DNA from: Gammaproteobacteria bacterium UBA7449
GTDB lineage: Bacteria > Pseudomonadota > Gammaproteobacteria > Pseudomonadales > Pseudohongiellaceae
Direction of reading: 5' to 3'
DNA: 64,000 nt
NCBI GenBank assembly: GCA_002477465.1
Contig: DLPV01000028.1
Location: 48,558 to 112,557 of the forward strand
Shown here: one piece after another, positions 8,649 to 18,008 of the stretch
Layout: every line of letters starts with the position of its first letter
How positions within the stretch are numbered: the stretch's first letter is position 1
The notes under the pieces: model-generated
Told to the model about the DNA's origin: nothing
Database searches by the model: none
What the model saw: the letters and a program-made list of their open reading frames with translations, nothing else
Program-made: the position numbers and the translations under genes

Positions 8649-10635
8649 TGGATTGTGCCACCATCCTGTCCGCAGCAAGCAACTCAGCCTCGGCCTGACG
8701 ATCCAGTTCTGCAAAATCGAGTTCCAGAATATCCAGTAAATAAGTGTCGATCACAGCTTTCGCGATTGGACCCGCCACACTACTGCCATGCTCGCCGTTC
8801 TCTACAAACACCGCTACTGCTATCTGTGGGTCAATCTGTGAATGCATAGAGGGTGCAAACGAGACGAACAGGCCGTGGTCCTTGTTCAGGTCTGAAACCT
8901 CAATGTCTTCACTTGAGAGTATCTCCTGACTGATGCCAACCACCTGGGCAGTTCCTGATTTGCCAGCCATCTTGTAGGGCATTTCGCGATCAGCCATGGC
9001 TATTGCCTCAAACGCCGTTCCATAGTCCCGGAACACATCGGAGTACGGGCGATGCACAACCATGGTCATAGATTCATGGATATAGCGCCAGTAATCGGGA
9101 TCGCTAACGGAGATATCTTGCCTGGGATTATCCGTTACCGGCTCAAACGGCACCCCGTCCACGGCCTTGAGCATGCGTGGCTGCACCACCTGTCCCTTGT
9201 TCGCCATAATCGCGGTGGCGGTGGCTAACTGCAGCGGCGTCGCCCACATATAGCCCTGACCGATTGAAGAATTTACGGTGTCGCCTGGATACCAGGGCTC
9301 ACCGCGGCTCTCCATTTTCCAGTCTCGGGAAGGCAGGACCCCAGTGCGGGCGTAGGAAATATCCAGGGTGAAATTGTCACCGAAGCCAAATTGCGACAGG
9401 AAGCCATGCATAGTGTCAATACCCATGCGATGCCCAAGGTCATAGAAAAACGTATCGCAGGATTGATAGATCGCTTTTTTCAGGTCGGTATGACCGTGGC
9501 CACCGCCGATGGCGGTGCGCAGGGTATAGTCACCCCAACGATATGAAACACCCGGCAGCCGGAAGTATCCTGGATCCTGAATCGCAAACTCGTAGTCCAC
9601 GAGTTCATGCTGCAATCCTGCCATACCAATAAAAGGCTTAACCGTAGATCCCGGCGGATAAGGGTTGATGGAGCGATCGAATAATGGCGTATTGACAACA
9701 TCGTTTACCAACTCGGAATAGTCTTTGCTGCTGATCCCTGTGACAAACAAATTAGGATCGAAGCCTGGCTTGCTAACCATGGCAAGAATGCCGCCCGTAG
9801 CTGGATCAATCGCAACGATGGCGCCACGAAATTCACCCAGCGCTTGCTCGGCCGCAATCTGTAAACGCGCATTCATATGCAGACTGAGGTTCTTACCTGC
9901 TACCGGGTCAGTGCGATCCAAACGCCGCATCACCTGCCCGCGGTTATTCTTTTCTACAATCTCATACCCCACGGTACCATGCAGTAGCTGCTCATATGTG
10001 CGCTCAACCCCGGTCTTGCCGATATGATTGGTGCCACCGTAATTCTCGCGCTGCTCTTCGCTGAGGCTGTCCAATTCCCTGCGATTAACCTCTGACACGT
10101 AGCCAATTGAATGGGCAGTCAGTGCGCCAAGAGGGTAACTGCGCACAAACTGGGGCTCAATCGCAATGCCCGCTAGCAGATGGCTGTTTACTGCAATCTT
10201 CGATTTCTCTTCGTCAGTTAACACATAGCGCAGGGTAACGGATGAGAACGGCACCCGGTTGCGCTGCAGTCGATTCCGAAACTGCTCAACGTCATCGTCA
10301 GTCAGACTGATAAGAGAAGCCAGAAATTCTAGGGTAGCGTCCATATCCTGGACCTGCTCCCTGATCACCGTGAGGTTAAAGATAGGCTGGTTGTCCGCCA
10401 GCAGGGCACCTTCGCTGTCAAAAATCAGCCCCCGAGCGGGCGGGGCATATTGGGAGTGCAGGCGATTACCATCGGATCGGGCAGAAAGATACTCATACTG
10501 GTAAATCTGCAGGTTAACCAGTTTGGCAATCAACGCTGCGAATAGCAGCATCACGATGGCAGCGGCAATCGTTAGCCGACGCAAAAACAGCTGCCGCTCC
10601 GCTTCATGGTCCTTTAGCTGCCATTTTCCCGACAT
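8641..10635 (-). CDS. mrdA: Penicillin-binding protein 2 (elongation transpeptidase)
   Basis: A 664-residue class B PBP. One N-terminal transmembrane helix lies near residues 20-42, followed by the PBP dimerisation domain. The transpeptidase motifs are S330-T-V-K333, S392-C-D394 and K559-S-G-T562. It cross-links peptidoglycan during side-wall growth together with RodA, encoded immediately downstream. The length is close to that of E. coli PBP2 (633 residues). A 286-base gap separates it from rlmH upstream, so it may have its own promoter. Confidence 0.97.
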   Translation of the reverse strand: MSGKWQLKDHEAERQLFLRRLTIAAAIVMLLFAALIAKLVNLQIYQYEYLSARSDGNRLHSQYAPPARGLIFDSEGALLADNQPIFNLTVIREQVQDMDATLEFLASLISLTDDDVEQFRNRLQRNRVPFSSVTLRYVLTDEEKSKIAVNSHLLAGIAIEPQFVRSYPLGALTAHSIGYVSEVNRRELDSLSEEQRENYGGTNHIGKTGVERTYEQLLHGTVGYEIVEKNNRGQVMRRLDRTDPVAGKNLSLHMNARLQIAAEQALGEFRGAIVAIDPATGGILAMVSKPGFDPNLFVTGISSKDYSELVNDVVNTPLFDRSINPYPPGSTVKPFIGMAGLQHELVDYEFAIQDPGYFRLPGVSYRWGDYTLRTAIGGGHGHTDLKKAIYQSCDTFFYDLGHRMGIDTMHGFLSQFGFGDNFTLDISYARTGVLPSRDWKMESRGEPWYPGDTVNSSIGQGYMWATPLQLATATAIMANKGQVVQPRMLKAVDGVPFEPVTDNPRQDISVSDPDYWRYIHESMTMVVHRPYSDVFRDYGTAFEAIAMADREMPYKMAGKSGTAQVVGISQEILSSEDIEVSDLNKDHGLFVSFAPSMHSQIDPQIAVAVFVENGEHGSSVAGPIAKAVIDTYLLDILELDFAELDRQAEAELLAADRMVAQSND

Positions 10636-10921
10636 TTGTGTACGAAGATTCCCAGATTAGTTGAGTGCCAGCGCTGGGCTGACTGAAACTGCCAAGCTAT
10701 CCCAATTTAGTCGGCTGTTTCCGGGGCGGCTTGAAACCTGCCGTCGACTCATTTTAGACCACAAATTCAGCAAAAAGTTTGTCACTGCTGCTTTGGCACG
10801 CAATTGACACCAATCCCTGATTTTAACTGGTTTTGAATACAAGTTTAATGCATGCAAAAACCCGTGTTGGGAACAGGGTCACCCTTCGATTTTTGTCTGG
10901 CTGCTGGGGTCACGGCCTGTC
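10636..10921. other. Intergenic region between rlmH and mrdA
   Basis: These 286 bases hold no convincing gene on either strand. The only open stretch (minus, 10657-10857) has no family features. The region probably contains the mrdA leader and any promoter for the mrdA-rodA group. I could not pick out a clear -35/-10 pair or a terminator with a T tract. Confidence 0.5.
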
Positions 10922-11392
10922 CTATTCCCTATGATAGGGATGCCCACTAATTATGGAGGCGGCACGGTACAGTTGCTCAATCATAAGGATACGCACCAAT
11001 GGATGTGGCAGAGTCAGTGCCGATAATGACCAGCGCGCGTCTGACCGAGCCAAGCAGGCAGCATCGAGCCCATCCGGCCCGCCAACCAGAAATGCGAGGT
11101 CCCGACCGTCGGCGCGAAAATTCTGTATCCGACCAGCAAGGTCTGCAGTAGAAAATGGTTTTCCAACCACGTCCAGCGCCACCACATAATCACCGGGTTT
11201 GATTTGTGCGCGAAGTTCAACCCCCTCTTTCGCCTTTGATACCTCTGCCGACTGGTTTTTCGCACGTTTAGCCCGGGGAACTTCCACGAGGGAGAAATTG
11301 AGATCCCGCTCAATGCGTTTGCTGTATTCTGTTGTGCCTTCCTTGACCCAAGAGGGCATCCTGGTGCCAACAGAAATGAGCCTGATCTTCAT
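10922..11392 (-). CDS. rlmH: 23S rRNA pseudouridine-1915 N3-methyltransferase RlmH
   Basis: A SPOUT-class methyltransferase of 156 residues using the ATG at 11392 (MKIRLISVGTRMPSWV), the normal family start; a longer in-frame start would intrude into rsfS. The SAM-binding knot segment is visible as FLVGGPDGLD, and the C-terminus LYRAASIISGHPYHRE is diagnostic. RlmH modifies pseudouridine 1915 in the 23S rRNA of intact 70S ribosomes. Its ATG overlaps the rsfS stop as ATGA, so translation is coupled. Confidence 0.97.
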   Translation of the reverse strand: MKIRLISVGTRMPSWVKEGTTEYSKRIERDLNFSLVEVPRAKRAKNQSAEVSKAKEGVELRAQIKPGDYVVALDVVGKPFSTADLAGRIQNFRADGRDLAFLVGGPDGLDAACLARSDARWSLSALTLPHPLVRILMIEQLYRAASIISGHPYHRE

Positions 11393-11787
11393 CAGACTTC
11401 GGCAGCCCCTTCCGATGAACCGCTCTGCTCTAAGCCAACAGCTGCATCGAAGCTCCACAGCTCTTCCAGATTATAAAGGGCCCTCATCGGTGCCAACATG
11501 ATGTGCACGACCACATCACCAACATCCACCAACACCCATTCTGATTGCATCTTGCCTTCGATACCCACTACTGCGACGTCAGCCTCCTTAGCCCGGGTTG
11601 CAACCGCATCAGCCAACGCTTTGATATGCGTACTCGAGCGACCTGTAGCAATCACCATATAGTCAGTGATAGCCGTAAGCTTCTCTACGTTGATGGTCCG
11701 GATCGACTCCCCCTTGAGATCATCAAGGGCGTCAACAACAAACTGCGCCAACTTTTTACTTTTCAATGCTTTTACCTTTTTTGTCAT
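11392..11787 (-). CDS. rsfS: Ribosomal silencing factor RsfS
   Basis: A 131-residue protein of the RsfS/Iojap/YbeB family. It binds ribosomal protein uL14 and blocks subunit joining in slow growth. Family features include the segment TDYMVIATGRSSTHIKALAD and the C-terminal W-x-L-x-D-x-G-D-V-V-V-H-I-M pattern (WVLVDVGDVVVHIM). It has an unusual C-terminal tail rich in Ser, Glu and Ala after the Iojap domain. It overlaps rlmH by 4 bases (ATGA) and follows nadD by 37 bases. Confidence 0.96.
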   Translation of the reverse strand: MTKKVKALKSKKLAQFVVDALDDLKGESIRTINVEKLTAITDYMVIATGRSSTHIKALADAVATRAKEADVAVVGIEGKMQSEWVLVDVGDVVVHIMLAPMRALYNLEELWSFDAAVGLEQSGSSEGAAEV

Positions 11788-11824
11788 ATCTAGGTTTTCA
11801 TATCTGACGTTCTAATTTTATTTC

Positions 11825-12478
11825 TCAGTGGACCCCAGTGCTGCATCCATAAAGGGCGTAGTGGCTGATATATTTATGTACCTGAGCATTAAGCAAAGGT
11901 ACCGCTTCCCCACCTTTCGTTAATACTTCTCTAACTTGAGTGGACGAGAGTTCCACATCGAAGTCCTCTGCAAGAAAAATTCGTCCCGCGTCGGCTCCAA
12001 ACAACTGCTCTGGCCTGGCAACCCGGCGTTGTTCAAGACCAATTTCCAAAGCGACATCGGCATCGATGGATTGGCTCTGTCGGCCAAGCACAAACAGATG
12101 GCACGCTTGCAACAACGTTCTCCACTCATGCCACTGCGGCAGGCCATTGAGCGCGTCGAATCCCAAAACAAACACGATTTGGTCCCAGTTGCCGCCTGCT
12201 CGCATTTCAGCAACGGTATCAACCGCGTAGGAAACGCCGCCACGGCGAATTTCACAGTCATCAACCGCTAGCTTGTTTTCGCTATGCAGTGCCAGGTCCA
12301 ACATCTTAAGCCGATGCTGGGCACTCAACTGGCGCTGCTCTCGGTGATTGGGTTTATGGCAGGGGACCATTTTCAACAGATCAAGATCCAGCGACTCGAC
12401 AGCAAAGCGCGCTGCGGCAACATGACCTTTATGCACTGGATCGAACATGCCGCCGAAAATACCCAGGCGTGAACTCAT
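11825..12478 (-). CDS. nadD: Nicotinate-nucleotide adenylyltransferase NadD
   Basis: Converts nicotinate mononucleotide and ATP to deamido-NAD in NAD synthesis. The nucleotidyltransferase motif is GGMFDPVHKGH at residues 9-19, with Met where many homologues have Thr. The second motif appears as SSTQVR near the C-terminus. The length of 217 residues is normal. The start codon overlaps the proA stop (TGA inside CAT on the complementary strand), so proA, nadD, rsfS and rlmH form a tight run. nadC, acting earlier in the same pathway, is at 51.5 kb. Confidence 0.95.
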   Translation of the reverse strand: MSSRLGIFGGMFDPVHKGHVAAARFAVESLDLDLLKMVPCHKPNHREQRQLSAQHRLKMLDLALHSENKLAVDDCEIRRGGVSYAVDTVAEMRAGGNWDQIVFVLGFDALNGLPQWHEWRTLLQACHLFVLGRQSQSIDADVALEIGLEQRRVARPEQLFGADAGRIFLAEDFDVELSSTQVREVLTKGGEAVPLLNAQVHKYISHYALYGCSTGVH

Positions 12479-13755
12479 TGGCGGATATGACCATCCCCGA
12501 GTACGATGAATTTCTGTGAAGTGAGACCTTCCAGTCCTACGGGACCTCGCGCGTGCAACTTATCAGTGGAGATACCGATCTCGGCACCAAGCCCATACTC
12601 GAAGCCATCGGCGAAACGCGTGGAGGCATTCACCATGACAGAGCTTGAATCCACTTCTCGCAAGAAACGCTGCGCGTGATTCAAGTCTTCAGTTATGATT
12701 GAATCGGTGTGCTGAGAGCTGTACTCATTAATATGGGCTATCGCTTCATCGACGCCCTCTACGACCTTGATTGAAACAATAGGCGCCAGGTATTCCGTTT
12801 CCCAGTCCTCCTCTGTCGCCTCAGTCGCATGCGGAAGAATCGCGAGAGTCTGTTTGCAACCCCGGATTTCAACCTGATGTTTACCATACTCAGCATCAAT
12901 CAGGGGCAATAAGTCAGCGGCGACCGCTCTCGCTACCAGCATGGACTCCATTGTGCAGCAGGTACCATAGCGCTGGGTCTTGGCATTAACAGCTACAGTC
13001 ACGGCTTTCTCAATGTCAGCCTTGTCATCCACGTAGACATGGCAATTGCCATCCAGGTGCTTGATAACCGGCACCCTGGCGTCACGGCTGATTCTTTCAA
13101 TTAGTCCTTTGCCACCGCGCGGTACAATTACATCGACATATTCAGGCATCGTGATAAGACGCCCCACTACTTCCCGATCGGTGCGGTCGACGACTTGAAT
13201 GATATGGGGATCCAATTCAGCAACTGCCAAGCCGGCCCGGATACATGCTGCTACCGCCTTGTTGGAATGCAGTGCCTCCGAGCCGCCGCGCAGGATGACG
13301 GAATTGCCAGACTTCAAGCACAGGCTGGCAGCTTCACAAGTCACATTGGGCCGCGACTCGTAAATGATGCCAATCACGCCTAGAGGAACCCGCATCTTGC
13401 CCACCTGAATGCCGCTGGGCCGATATTTCAGATCAGTGATGGCCCCTACCGGGTCATCCAGTGCGGCGACTTGCTGCAGGCCTTCTATCATGGTGTCGAT
13501 GCGAGCCGGAGTCAGTTCGAGTCGGTCCATCAGCGCAGGTTCCAGGCCTTTTTCCCTGCCAGCGTCTAAATCGCGGGCATTGGCAGCCATCAGGCTGTCC
13601 CTGCTGGAATCCAGGGCCGACGCAATTGCCAGCAGCGCCTGGTTCTTTTGGCCTGAAGTAGCCCGATTAATGGCCCGTGAAGCCGCGCGTGCCTGCCGCC
13701 CCAGGGTGGTCATATAGGCATCCAGCTCGGTCATGTAATTTTCTGCACTGTTCAT
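12475..13755 (-). CDS. proA: Gamma-glutamyl phosphate reductase ProA
   Basis: Reduces gamma-glutamyl phosphate to glutamate semialdehyde with NADPH in proline synthesis. This 426-residue aldehyde-dehydrogenase-fold protein contains the catalytic cysteine in QRYGTCCTMES and the nucleotide-binding segment GVIGIIYESRPNVT. No proB lies nearby in this window; in many gammaproteobacteria proA heads the nadD-rsfS-rlmH group as here. The ATG at 13755 precedes MNSAENYMTEL; a second ATG seven codons on is also possible. Confidence 0.97.
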   Translation of the reverse strand: MNSAENYMTELDAYMTTLGRQARAASRAINRATSGQKNQALLAIASALDSSRDSLMAANARDLDAGREKGLEPALMDRLELTPARIDTMIEGLQQVAALDDPVGAITDLKYRPSGIQVGKMRVPLGVIGIIYESRPNVTCEAASLCLKSGNSVILRGGSEALHSNKAVAACIRAGLAVAELDPHIIQVVDRTDREVVGRLITMPEYVDVIVPRGGKGLIERISRDARVPVIKHLDGNCHVYVDDKADIEKAVTVAVNAKTQRYGTCCTMESMLVARAVAADLLPLIDAEYGKHQVEIRGCKQTLAILPHATEATEEDWETEYLAPIVSIKVVEGVDEAIAHINEYSSQHTDSIITEDLNHAQRFLREVDSSSVMVNASTRFADGFEYGLGAEIGISTDKLHARGPVGLEGLTSQKFIVLGDGHIRQ

Positions 13756-13885
13756 GGGAAATCCAGGCTGAGAGTGTCAACCGCTGGAATAATGTAGTGG
13801 TTCCAAGCCGAATTATACCTTATCTGCAATTAGACAGGCAGTCGGCAATACCGATATGCTTGTTGCACGTTTACAAGGAATTCAC

Positions 13886-15385
13886 ATGTCAGCAGTAGAT
13901 AACGCGTCACCTGATCCCGTCGTGCTTCCCGTGCAACCCACCGTGATAGAGGCGCTGATTCCTGTTGCCGTACTCATCGCCCTGCTCTCCTTCTCCGTAT
14001 ACCTGTTCGGGGAAGACGCCAGCTATGGACCCAACCAGATCGCGCTGTGCGTGGGAGCAGCGGTCGCCGCCATGGTGGGCTGGAACAACGGCCAGAGCTG
14101 GACCGATATTGAAGCCAGTATCGTTGCTGGTATCGGTGTGGCCCTCAAACCCGTGCTCATCTTGTTCAGCGTTGGGCTTTTGATTGGCAGTTGGATCATT
14201 TCGGGTACGGTGCCCACAATGATCTACTACAGTCTGCTAATCCTGGATCCATCAATCTTCTATGCCGCCAGCTGCGTAATATGCTCCCTGATTGCCCTCA
14301 GCATTGGCTCTTCCTGGACCGTCGCGGGCACAGTGGGGATAGCGCTCATCGGCGCCGCTGCCGGTCTTGGCGTCTCCCTAGAAGTCACGGCAGGCGCGAT
14401 TATTTCCGGCGCCTATTTCGGCGACAAAATGTCGCCATTGTCGGAGACCACCAACCTGGCTCCAGCCGTCGCGGGCACCGACCTCTTTACCCATATCGGA
14501 CACATGCTGTGGACCACCATTCCCAGCATTCTGATTGCGCTGGTGATCTTTACTATGATGGGATTCAATATCGATACTAACAACGCCAGCAGCGATCTGG
14601 CTCTCACACTGCAGCTCATCAACGAGAACTTCACCATCAACCCCATCATGCTGCTTCCCGTGCTCGCGCTGCTGGTCATGGCGAATAAGAAGTTACCACC
14701 CATACCAACTATTCTGGCAGGTGCCATGATTGCGGTGGCACTGGCACTGATATTCCAGCGCCCAGCCATTTTGGCGCTGGCGGGTGATGTTCCAAACGTC
14801 TTTCTGGCCCTATTCAAGGGTACCTGGCAAACCCTTTTCGATGGCTTCGCGCTGAGCAGCGGTAACGCCACTCTGGATGAACTGATGACGCGCGGCGGCA
14901 TGAGTTCCATGCTAAACACGGTTTGGCTGATACTCTGCGCCATGGTATTCGGCGCGGTAATGGACCACACCGGTCTACTCCGCTGTTTAGTCAATTATGC
15001 GCTGTCTTTTGTTCATAGCACAGGCAGCCTTATTGCAACGACTTTGCTCACCTGCATCGGGGCGAACCTGATTACTTCTGACCAGTATATTTCTGTGGTG
15101 CTTCCTGGCCGCATGTACAAGCTGGAATTTCAAAACCGCAACCTGGACATGAAGAATCTGAGCCGGACACTGGAGGATGCAGGCACTATCACCTCACCAT
15201 TGGTGCCGTGGAATACCTGTGGTGCTTACATCGCGGGAACGCTCGGGGTCGCCACTTTCGCCTACTTGCCTTACTGTTTCTTTAACTTGATTAATCCGGT
15301 AATCGCAGCGATCTATGGCTTCCTGAATTTCAAGATTGCGCCAGCTGAAGAAACGGCCCCGGTTGCTGCAGCAACCGCGCCCTGA
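13886..15385 (+). CDS. Na+/H+ antiporter, NhaC family
   Basis: An integral membrane protein of 499 residues with about 11-12 hydrophobic segments. I choose the ATG at 13886 (MSAVDNASPD) because AAGGA lies 6 bases upstream; a longer in-frame start at 13856 lacks such support. Family features include the conserved segment SGAYFGDKMSPLSETTNLAP and the C-terminal SPLVPWNTCGAYIAGTLGV. The family exchanges Na+ for H+, and some members exchange malate or lactate, so the exact substrate is not certain. It stands alone, divergent from proA and convergent with the VOC gene. Confidence 0.9.
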   Translation: MSAVDNASPDPVVLPVQPTVIEALIPVAVLIALLSFSVYLFGEDASYGPNQIALCVGAAVAAMVGWNNGQSWTDIEASIVAGIGVALKPVLILFSVGLLIGSWIISGTVPTMIYYSLLILDPSIFYAASCVICSLIALSIGSSWTVAGTVGIALIGAAAGLGVSLEVTAGAIISGAYFGDKMSPLSETTNLAPAVAGTDLFTHIGHMLWTTIPSILIALVIFTMMGFNIDTNNASSDLALTLQLINENFTINPIMLLPVLALLVMANKKLPPIPTILAGAMIAVALALIFQRPAILALAGDVPNVFLALFKGTWQTLFDGFALSSGNATLDELMTRGGMSSMLNTVWLILCAMVFGAVMDHTGLLRCLVNYALSFVHSTGSLIATTLLTCIGANLITSDQYISVVLPGRMYKLEFQNRNLDMKNLSRTLEDAGTITSPLVPWNTCGAYIAGTLGVATFAYLPYCFFNLINPVIAAIYGFLNFKIAPAEETAPVAAATAP

Positions 15386-15408
15386 TTCAAAGCAGTCACA
15401 ATCAGGGC
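15379..15408. terminator. Convergent hairpin between nhaC-type gene and VOC gene
   Basis: A perfect 9-bp inverted repeat, GCCCTGATT at 15379-15387 and AATCAGGGC at 15400-15408, with a 12-base loop. It contains the stop codons of both convergent genes (TGA at 15383-15385 and the complementary TGA at 15402-15404). It probably acts as a shared bidirectional terminator. The following T tract is weak on both sides. Confidence 0.55.
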
Positions 15409-15815
15409 AAAATCGCTAGTTTCAACTCCACTGTATTACCCTCGGGATCTTCTATGTAGATAGATTTGCCGTAACCCTGAGCGCCGTAACGTTTTGAAAA
15501 ACCAGACACGTTAACGCCCCTGGACTGCAAGTAGCTGGTCAAGTCTTCTTCCGCCACCGCCGCTATTCGGAGGCAGAAGTGGTCGAGGTTGCGACCCTCA
15601 GGACCCGGCGCGCTGCCGCCGAGTTTACCCAACTCTCCATCGACGCCCACCAGATCAATCAGGGCATTGCCAGCACGCAGCTGGGTCAGACCCAGTTCCG
15701 GCACTTCTCTTTCCACTTCACAACCCAACACATCACAATAGAACGCCAGCATCCGCGGCAAGTCGCGCGCGCGCAGCACGAGATGGTCAATGGCTTCCAG
15801 TTTTAGCATCAGCAC
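15402..15815 (-). CDS. VOC (glyoxalase-fold) family protein
   Basis: A 137-residue vicinal-oxygen-chelate domain protein. The expected metal ligands are present: His in AIDHLVLRARD near residue 10, His in NLDHFCLRI near residue 84, and Glu in GNTVELKL near the C-terminus. It resembles virulence-protein/fosfomycin-type glyoxalase superfamily members, which act on small molecules, but no substrate can be assigned. The start at 15815 (MLMLKLEAI) could instead be the ATG two codons later. It lies 6 bases after the DUF523/DUF1722 gene stop. Confidence 0.85.
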   Translation of the reverse strand: MLMLKLEAIDHLVLRARDLPRMLAFYCDVLGCEVEREVPELGLTQLRAGNALIDLVGVDGELGKLGGSAPGPEGRNLDHFCLRIAAVAEEDLTSYLQSRGVNVSGFSKRYGAQGYGKSIYIEDPEGNTVELKLAILP

Positions 15816-15821
15816 GCCAAC

Positions 15822-16778
15822 TTAAATCGTATTCTGTAAACTGAGTTCCGCCGGATAAGGCCGCATGTACCAGGAGTTTTCAATATAGTCATTGGGATGC
15901 TTGCGAAAAAAGTGGTTCAGCAAGGTAATCGGCACAATGAGCGGTACCATCCCAGTACGGTAGTTTTCGATTGTTTGAATCATCTCTTGTTTATCTTCCT
16001 TGTCCAGATAATTCTTCAGATAACCCTGAATGTGCTGCAGCACGTTCACGTGATTCTTGCGCGTAGCTCTAATCTTCAAGCCAGCCATTAACTCCAGCAA
16101 ATACTCTTTCGATTTTTCCGCAACATCCTGTTTACCGGCGGAGGCAACCAGCCGGCCAAGTTTCTGGTAGTAGATCTGATCGTGACTCATGATGATGAGT
16201 TTGTGGCGGGCGTGAAAACCAATGAGCCCGGCGAGAGTCAGTCCGTCAGCCACTAGTTGATGCCATCTGCGCATGATAAACACACGTTGGATGAAGTTTT
16301 CGCGCAGCACGGCATCACCTAGCCTCCCCTCTTCTTCTACCGGCAAGTAGGGTACGTTCTGCATCATGCGATCCGCATAGACTCCTACACCTTCGCGGAT
16401 AGGCATGACATCATCCCAGATTTTTACTCTTTCCATGCCGCAACTCGGCGAATCCTTCTTCAGGATATAGCCGCAGAGTTGGCGCTGCCATGTCTGCTGT
16501 GCATCGGCACACTCACTCAACTTTTCAGTGTAGTCCTTGCTGCTATCATTAATTTCAATACAGCGGATCTCCCCCTTATCAGAGCGCGATAGGCGAATAG
16601 GTTTTCTGGGAATACCCAGACCTATGGCAAGCTCGGGACAGAATGGCTTGAGATCAAAATATTCACCGAGGGTGCGGGTGATATAGGAATGCCCCTTGTG
16701 CCCACCGTCGTAGCGCACACGCTCACCTAATAGGCAGCTGCTAATCCCAATTGGTATTTTTGACTCATCGGTTCCCAT
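15822..16778 (-). CDS. DUF523 and DUF1722 (YbgA-type) protein
   Basis: A 318-residue two-domain protein. The N-terminal DUF523 half shows GISSCLLGERVRYDG, CPELAIGLGIPR and KDSPSCG, whose cysteines may bind a metal or cluster. The C-terminal DUF1722 half (YbgA-like) shows FHARHKLIIMSHDQIYYQKLG. E. coli YbgA is the DUF1722 half alone, next to the photolyase gene. The biochemical role is unresolved. It lies between a GIY-YIG gene and a VOC gene in one minus-strand run. Confidence 0.9.
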   Translation of the reverse strand: MGTDESKIPIGISSCLLGERVRYDGGHKGHSYITRTLGEYFDLKPFCPELAIGLGIPRKPIRLSRSDKGEIRCIEINDSSKDYTEKLSECADAQQTWQRQLCGYILKKDSPSCGMERVKIWDDVMPIREGVGVYADRMMQNVPYLPVEEEGRLGDAVLRENFIQRVFIMRRWHQLVADGLTLAGLIGFHARHKLIIMSHDQIYYQKLGRLVASAGKQDVAEKSKEYLLELMAGLKIRATRKNHVNVLQHIQGYLKNYLDKEDKQEMIQTIENYRTGMVPLIVPITLLNHFFRKHPNDYIENSWYMRPYPAELSLQNTI

Positions 16779-16796
16779 AAAATACTGTCCCGCGAA

Positions 16797-17117
16797 TTAA
16801 CTATCACTCTCCAATTTCTCCAAGCTCAGCTGGCCGACCACCAGCGCCTCTTTTTTAGCCTTGCTGAGTCGCTTGATACGACTCTCTAATCTGGAGGCCT
16901 TTGACCTGTTTTCGACTTTATGTGAAAACACCATCTCTAGCCTGCGTTTACTGCGCAGCGCTTTGGCACCCTTGTAGGCACCAGCTGCCTCACCCTTGTG
17001 TTCCGCCAACCGCCGCGCGAGATCTGTTGTAATGCCTGTGTAGAGGCTATTGTCATTCGCACGAATCATATAAACATACCAAGATTGCTTACCCTGCTGC
17101 GCTATAGCGTTTTCCAT
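16797..17117 (-). CDS. GIY-YIG domain protein (UPF0213/YhbQ-like)
   Basis: A small 106-residue protein carrying the GIY-YIG nuclease signature as WYVYMIRANDNSLYTGITTDLARRLAEH, where YVY and YTG are the two halves of the motif. The conserved Arg and a downstream Glu of the fold are in place. The gene is similar in size to YhbQ-type stand-alone GIY-YIG proteins, which have reported DNA-nicking activity. The C-terminal tail is basic and then acidic. It is 18 bases upstream of the YbgA-type gene. Confidence 0.88.
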   Translation of the reverse strand: MENAIAQQGKQSWYVYMIRANDNSLYTGITTDLARRLAEHKGEAAGAYKGAKALRSKRRLEMVFSHKVENRSKASRLESRIKRLSKAKKEALVVGQLSLEKLESDS

Positions 17118-17135
17118 CTTTATATTTGCAGCGCC

Positions 17136-18008
17136 TCAGCGCAACAGACTCCAGGTCTCACCTGATTCCTGTGCCAGCTTTTCCTTACCCAGTTTATAGA
17201 GATGGGCCAGCAGGGTTTTTTTAGCCCAAGGGATCAAATGCTCCGGAATATCATCGTAAACCGGACGGACAATTTCATCGAGGGTGGCGGCACCCAGTTT
17301 TGCCATGCAAGCTATGATCTTGCGCTCGCGCTTCAGACGGTGGGCGATGAGTTTCTCGATTTCCTGCTTTGGCTTATCCATCAGCACCCCGTGTCCGGGT
17401 GCCAGAAAGCGCAGGTCCCGCTGCAGCAGGATTTCGAGGGAATGGAGGTAATCGGCCATGTCGCCATCAGGCGGCAGAATAACCGGCGTCGTACCCTGCA
17501 GAATGTGGTCACCCGTGAACAATAGTTTTTCCTCTCTTAGCAGATAGCATATGTGATTGGAAACATGCCCTGGTGTCGCAATCAGCTCAATACTGAAGCC
17601 ATCCAATTCAATCACCTCGCCATCCTGCCAGAGCCCCGAGGGAACAAAACTATGATCCTGCCCCATAGCATCTGGTGCCTTTAACCCAACTAACTCGGCA
17701 CCGGTTGCCTCAGCCAGCGCCACAGCGCCGGGCGAATGGTCGCGGTGCGTGTGTGTTACCAGGATATAGCGCAGTGGCAAATCAGCAAATGCCTGCCTGA
17801 ATGCCCCCAGTTGCGCCGGATCTGCAGGCCCTGGATCAATCAGGACTAACTCTTTTTCTCCGATTAGATAGCTATTGGTGCCGGGGCCGGTCATTGGGCC
17901 CGGGTTGCGACCAAGAATTTGCCGAACCGGTACACAGACACCCTGTATTTGCACCGGCATGCCGGGTTCCAATCGCTGACCCGAATAGTGATCTGTGGCT
18001 TGCGCCAT
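17136..18008 (-). CDS. Metallo-beta-lactamase-fold hydrolase (LACTB2-like)
   Basis: A 290-residue MBL-fold protein. The metal-binding motif THTHRDHSPGA (HxHxDH) lies near residue 85, with further ligands in ATPGHVSNHICY and the LAPGHG motif. A C-terminal winged-helix-like segment (HLIPWAKKTLLAHLYKLGKE) is typical of the LACTB2/YflN subgroup. LACTB2 proteins in animals are RNA endonucleases; bacterial members are poorly assigned. It heads a four-gene minus-strand run continuing through GIY-YIG, DUF523/DUF1722 and VOC genes. Confidence 0.88.
   Translation of the reverse strand: MAQATDHYSGQRLEPGMPVQIQGVCVPVRQILGRNPGPMTGPGTNSYLIGEKELVLIDPGPADPAQLGAFRQAFADLPLRYILVTHTHRDHSPGAVALAEATGAELVGLKAPDAMGQDHSFVPSGLWQDGEVIELDGFSIELIATPGHVSNHICYLLREEKLLFTGDHILQGTTPVILPPDGDMADYLHSLEILLQRDLRFLAPGHGVLMDKPKQEIEKLIAHRLKRERKIIACMAKLGAATLDEIVRPVYDDIPEHLIPWAKKTLLAHLYKLGKEKLAQESGETWSLLR

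Noticed and set aside
10657..10857. Minus-strand frame of 66 codons between rlmH and mrdA
   Set aside because: No family features; the region is more likely the mrdA leader.
10926..10940. Perfect 7-bp palindrome TCCCTATGATAGGGA near the rlmH stop
   Set aside because: It lies within the end of the rlmH coding sequence, where conserved residues explain the bases.
14413..14994. Long minus-strand open frame opposite the nhaC-type gene
   Set aside because: It is the complement of a confident membrane-protein gene and has low-complexity composition; no family features.
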